A stretch of DNA of 64,000 nt from assembly GCF_900156315.1 (NCBI RefSeq), contig NZ_FTNI01000004.1, forward strand, positions 186,001-250,000. Direction: 5' to 3'. Position 1 is the first letter of the stretch. The number at the start of each line of letters is the position of its first letter. Position numbers and translations under genes: made by a program. The DNA comes from Microbispora rosea. GTDB lineage: Bacteria; Actinomycetota; Actinomycetes; Streptosporangiales; Streptosporangiaceae. A model generated the notes under the pieces. The model did no database searches. It saw nothing but the letters and a program-made list of their open reading frames with translations, and had not been told where the DNA came from. Below, one piece after another: positions 63,636-64,000 of this stretch.

Positions 63636-64000
63636 TCAGAGGGAGGGGCACCAGTATTTGTCCGCGCCGATCACGAGGGCGGCGGCGCCGACGAGACCGG
63701 CGTCCTGGCCGAGCGCGGCGGGCACGACCCGCACCCGCCCGGCGAACTCCATCCGGGTGTGCTCTCGCAAGGCCTCCTCCAGCGGCCCGAACAGCAGGTC
63801 GCCCGCCTGGCTGAGCCCGCCGCCGACGGTCACGAGATCGAGGTCGCACAGGTTGACGGCGGAGGCGATCGCGATGCCCAGGGCGCGCCCGGCCCGGGCC
63901 ATCGCGGCCAGCGCGATCGGGTCGCCCGCCGCGGCGTCGGCGGCCAGCCTGCGCGCGGTCGCCGTCCCCTCCTCCTGGTAGAGCTCCCCGCGCGTGACCG
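63636..64000 (-). CDS. ROK family sugar kinase or regulator, C-terminal part (start outside window)
   Basis: The frame is open to the right edge, so only the last 121 or so residues are visible. These include ARAGRALGIAIASAVNLCDLDLVTVGGGLSQAG, the conserved C-terminal ROK helix-strand unit, then LLFGPLEEALREH and the final LGQDAGLVGAAALV. This fits a glucokinase of the ROK family or a ROK repressor; without the N-terminus (HTH or ATP motif) the two cannot be told apart. It lies 37 bp upstream of ilvA on the same strand. Confidence 0.82.
   Translation of the reverse strand, partial: VTRGELYQEEGTATARRLAADAAAGDPIALAAMARAGRALGIAIASAVNLCDLDLVTVGGGLSQAGDLLFGPLEEALREHTRMEFAGRVRVVPAALGQDAGLVGAAALVIGADKYWCPSL

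Overview
The window is about 70% GC or higher, with dense, short-spaced genes on both strands. It is a chromosomal segment of a filamentous or mycothiol-producing actinomycete. Mycothiol S-conjugate amidase (mca), a GTP-type PEP carboxykinase, DUF1707, DUF4245 and DUF4307 proteins, MocR and DHA2 accessory genes and tandem PknB-type kinases fit a Streptosporangiales-like genome. That placement is an inference from gene content; no database was searched.

The conserved backbone, left to right, is: a lipid-droplet-associated protein (partial), xseA, xseB, a DUF4245 protein, glpX, class I fumarase, two Ser/Thr kinases, fumC, a two-component system with a lipoprotein, phoH, a cis-prenyltransferase, GTP-PEPCK, greA, DUF4307, mca, a tiny membrane protein and a DUF255 thioredoxin-fold protein. 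From memory of the Mycobacterium tuberculosis map, this follows Rv1109c-Rv1095-Rv1086 and then an inverted Rv1080c-Rv1084 block, opened up by accessory inserts.

Accessory regions: 1.7-3.5 kb asnB lies between xseA and xseB. 3.9-8.3 kb holds regulator/enzyme pairs (FAD monooxygenase/TetR, Rid/LysR). 9.5-16.5 kb holds DUF1707, a large ATPase-LuxR regulator, an MFS carrier and a MocR/EamA pair. 22.9-29.4 kb is a five-gene run (SDR resembling 3-hydroxybutyrate dehydrogenase, GAF-PucR regulator, MHS-family carrier, secreted esterase, alpha/beta hydrolase) that looks like an uptake and breakdown unit for a hydroxy-acid ester or oligomer. 29.4-32.1 kb has a GT2-like protein with altered catalytic motifs and a lytic transglycosylase. 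39.7-44.1 kb has an apparently self-regulated unknown protein, a DHA2 exporter with its TetR, and a quinone oxidoreductase/TetR pair. 47.7-58.3 kb mixes GNAT, a GlxA-like regulator, a saccharopine-dehydrogenase-like oxidoreductase, a LysR/FAD-oxidoreductase pair and a class A PBP. 58.5-64 kb has AsnC/HPPD, an RDD protein, an M1 peptidase lipoprotein, threonine dehydratase and the C-terminal part of a ROK protein.

Central carbon metabolism is well represented: fructose-1,6-bisphosphatase, both fumarase classes, PEPCK and a ROK sugar kinase or regulator. Many genes appear to be leaderless, with a TANNNT -10 box ending 6-7 nt before the start codon. Several operator-like palindromes are described. 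The most striking are three DasR-like 16-mers upstream of the PEPCK gene and a perfect TGTGA-N6-TCACA CRP-type site between the lytic transglycosylase and the two-component system. No rRNA, tRNA, insertion sequence, prophage or CRISPR array was seen, and no gene-free stretch exceeds about 300 bp.
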